From Candidatus Fermentibacterota bacterium (lineage in GTDB: Bacteria; Fermentibacterota; Fermentibacteria; Fermentibacterales; JCC-6), in contig JAUWJE010000090.1 in the NCBI GenBank assembly GCA_030607835.1, positions 1-7,310 on the forward strand: DNA of 7,310 nucleotides, read 5' to 3'. Both the position numbers and the translations under genes were made by a program. Numbering within the stretch: the first letter of the stretch is position 1; each line of letters begins with the position of its first letter. Below the pieces are notes generated by a model, which ran no database searches, was not told the origin of the DNA, and worked only from the letters and a program-made list of their open reading frames with translations. Shown one piece after another: positions 5,144-7,310 of this stretch.

Positions 5144-7310
5144 CTATCTTTCAAGCTCCTCCATAAGGGCTGCAAAATCCTCTTCTGATTGTCTGATCCC
5201 GGTTTTGATTGCATTCACATCACCATCCGAGCATGACTCTTCAATGCTTCTCATTGTTTCCATCAGTGCTTTAGCGCCGATATTACCGGATGATCCCTTC
5301 AACGAATGCGCGCTGCTCCTGACGGTTTCAAAATCATCTTTCAGAGCCGCATTCTTCAATGATGTCATGAGTTCAGTAGCATTGTTCTTGAATAGTACAA
5401 GAATCTCTTTAATAAGATCCTGGTCATCCCCAAGTGATTCCATGAGAACTGACCTGTCATATACGGCTAATTCCTTTTCCATTTTTCCGGTTTTCTGTTC
5501 TGTTTTTGTAATTGATTCCCTGGAGAGTATTCTCTCAATTATCTCAACAAGTATTTTAGGATTAACAGGTTTGGAGATATAATCATCCATTCCAGCCTGA
5601 ATGCACTTATCCCTGTCACCATCCATGGCGTGAGCAGTCATGGCTATGACAGGCACTTCATGATTCAGAACAGATGATTGCGGATCTCTGATGATGCTAG
5701 TTGCTTCAAGGCCATCCATTTCCGGCATCTGAATGTCCATTAATACAAGATCGTAAGTATTCTTTTCAAGTTCACGCACGGCTTCTACGCCGTTTTCAAC
5801 AGGAACTGCGGAGTATCCGAATTTCTCGAGTAATTTTAAAGCTACTTTCTGATTTACCGGATTATCCTCTGCAAGCAGGATTCTGAATTCTTCTTTCTTC
5901 AATTCGGCTATAGAGTATTTTGTGATAATTCCCCTGGTCGCGCTCCGTGCAGCCTTCTGGCCGTTTATCTTGTGCATGCTGATCAGGCAATCCCGAAACT
6001 GGGACATTTTCACAGGTTTTGTTAAATAGGCGGAAAACCCCGCTTTCGACATCCTGGCGGCATCTCCACGCGCTGCAATAGATGTATACATTATCAACAG
6101 CAGTGTATCTTTAAGATCAGGATCATTTTTGATTTCCTGTCCCAGAGTTTCACCGTTCATATCCGGCATCTGCATGTCCAGAACGGCTATATCAAATGGA
6201 TCATTATTCTTCAATGCTGTTTTCAGATGCTTCAGTGCTAAAGCGCCAGAGGGTGTTTCAAGGTGTCTGCAGCCCCAATTCTCCATCATACCGGCAAGGA
6301 TATTTCTGTTTGTCTGATTATCATCAACGATAAGAACATTCATCGATCTGAGAAGTGATGATTCATCAACCATTTCTTCTTTGATGGCCTGTTCGGGTTT
6401 TCTGACTTTCATATCCGCCGTAAACCAGAAAGTAGAACCCTTCCCCGGTGCGCTTTCAACGCCTATTTCACCTCCAAGCAGATCTGCGATCTGCCTGGAG
6501 ATGCTCAGACCCAGTCCCGTTCCTCCATATTTTCGCGTTGTCGAAGAATCTTCCTGTGTAAAAGGATCGAACAGTCTCTGGAGCCTGTGCTGTGGTATCC
6601 CAACTCCGGTATCGGTAATAGAGAATTCAAGGAGAATTCGTTTTTCAGTTTCTCTTACAACATCTACTGAAAGGACTATCTCCCCTTCTGAAGTGAACTT
6701 GATCGCGTTTCCAAGAAGATTTACAATTACCTGCCTTAATCTGCCCGGATCACCCTTTAGCAGTGATGGTACTTCAGAATCTATCTTCAGCAATAACTCG
6801 ATTTTCTTTTCATATGTCTGGATTCCCGCCAGATCGGAAATATCTCCCAGCATTGAACGAAGATCGAAATCTATTTCTTCCAGTTCAAGTTTACCGGCTT
6901 CCATTTTGGAGAAATCCAGTATATCATTGATAATTGACATGAGTGATTGGGCACTTTGCTGTATCGTCTGGGTGAAATCCCTCTGTTCAGTATTCAGATC
7001 AGTTTCGAGCAGGAGTCCTGTCATGCCTATGACACCGTTCATGGGAGTTCTGATTTCATGACTCATGTTCGCGAGAAATGCGCCTTTGACAGTACTGGCC
7101 TTTGTTGCTTCCTCCTCAGCTTTTTTCTGCCTGGATATATCAACGAAAGCTTCAAGAAGGACGTTTTCGTTGTTCAGTTCAATCGGAATGACAGATTTTA
7201 TAATGGGTATTCTTTCTTTATCTCTATTCAGTAGGAATCTCTCGGAATCATTCATTTCTTCGCCCAGGTCAAGAATAGGACATTTTCCAATTTCTGTAGG
7301 ACATATGAAA
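5144..7310 (-). CDS. Hybrid sensor histidine kinase (PAS-HisKA-HATPase-REC-REC-HPt), 5'-truncated
   Basis: This is the C-terminal part of a BarA-like hybrid kinase; the frame is open to the right window edge. Residues are numbered from the internal Met at nt 7255. The visible N-terminus is the end of a PAS domain ('GKCPILDLGEE' before Met1, then 'NDSERFLLNRD', 'RIPIIKS', 'LLEAFVDI'). Next come HisKA with phospho-accepting H66 ('ANMSHEIRTPMNG'), HATPase_c with N box N179/N183, 'DTGVGIP' (215-221), 'LFDPFTQ' and 'GGTGLGLSI' (244-252), REC1 (D311/D312, D360, K413), REC2 (E463/D464, D507, T540, K562), and a C-terminal HPt domain with H650 ('AHSLKGSSGNIGA'). All key residues are present, so autophosphorylation and a full His-Asp-His relay are expected. 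There is no DNA-binding domain. Met7255 is not the true start because it falls inside the PAS domain; sensor and any membrane segments lie upstream. The next gene carries an intact receiver and is the likely phosphorelay target. Confidence 0.93.
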   Translation of the reverse strand, partial: FICPTEIGKCPILDLGEEMNDSERFLLNRDKERIPIIKSVIPIELNNENVLLEAFVDISRQKKAEEEATKASTVKGAFLANMSHEIRTPMNGVIGMTGLLLETDLNTEQRDFTQTIQQSAQSLMSIINDILDFSKMEAGKLELEEIDFDLRSMLGDISDLAGIQTYEKKIELLLKIDSEVPSLLKGDPGRLRQVIVNLLGNAIKFTSEGEIVLSVDVVRETEKRILLEFSITDTGVGIPQHRLQRLFDPFTQEDSSTTRKYGGTGLGLSISRQIADLLGGEIGVESAPGKGSTFWFTADMKVRKPEQAIKEEMVDESSLLRSMNVLIVDDNQTNRNILAGMMENWGCRHLETPSGALALKHLKTALKNNDPFDIAVLDMQMPDMNGETLGQEIKNDPDLKDTLLLIMYTSIAARGDAARMSKAGFSAYLTKPVKMSQFRDCLISMHKINGQKAARSATRGIITKYSIAELKKEEFRILLAEDNPVNQKVALKLLEKFGYSAVPVENGVEAVRELEKNTYDLVLMDIQMPEMDGLEATSIIRDPQSSVLNHEVPVIAMTAHAMDGDRDKCIQAGMDDYISKPVNPKILVEIIERILSRESITKTEQKTGKMEKELAVYDRSVLMESLGDDQDLIKEILVLFKNNATELMTSLKNAALKDDFETVRSSAHSLKGSSGNIGAKALMETMRSIEESCSDGDVNAIKTGIRQSEEDFAALMEELER

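Noticed and set aside
6381..7061. A 226-codon open frame on the plus strand
   Set aside because: It lies antisense to the HisKA-HATPase region of the kinase, is Ser/Pro-rich low-quality protein, and is explained by the codon pattern of the real gene.
7253..7255. ATG at 7255 as the kinase start
   Set aside because: The frame stays open upstream to the window edge and encodes recognisable PAS residues, so this Met is internal.

Overview
The window looks like an ordinary bacterial chromosome segment from a Gram-negative-type organism with moderate to low GC. It uses ATA and AGA codons freely, encodes a type IV pilus/type II secretion ATPase, and has multidomain phosphorelay proteins. Protein style (a receiver-fused PilB-like ATPase, and a TPR protein with a basic 'LTKTELKKDP' N-terminus before one membrane segment) would suit a deltaproteobacterium-like or FCB-group/candidate-phylum lineage. 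That placement is a guess; there is no rRNA or other phylogenetic marker here.

Layout. Nucleotides 1-2148 hold a tight plus-strand operon. It contains the 3' part of mtaB (tRNA t6A37 methylthiotransferase), then coaE (dephospho-CoA kinase family) after 1 nt, then a membrane-anchored TPR protein after 18 nt. Nucleotides 2149-2437 are a non-coding gap between convergent operons. It is dense in repeats: two perfect 38-bp direct repeats plus a degenerate third copy, a 19-bp inverted repeat with one mismatch whose left arm overlaps the second direct repeat, and a further 11-bp inverted repeat. Nucleotides 2438-7310 hold a minus-strand operon read from right to left: a hybrid histidine kinase (5'-truncated by the window edge) followed after 30 nt by an 891-residue fusion protein.

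The most interesting part is the minus-strand pair. The kinase carries PAS, HisKA, HATPase, REC, REC and HPt domains, which is a complete His-Asp-His relay without a DNA-binding output. The next gene fuses a degenerate receiver, a PilB/GspE-type ATPase and a C-terminal intact receiver. The simple reading is that the kinase relays phosphate from its HPt histidine to the intact receiver on the motor ATPase, controlling pilus assembly or secretion after translation. This is inference from domains and adjacency. The other notable anomaly is the CoaE homologue, whose Walker A lysine is replaced by glutamine.
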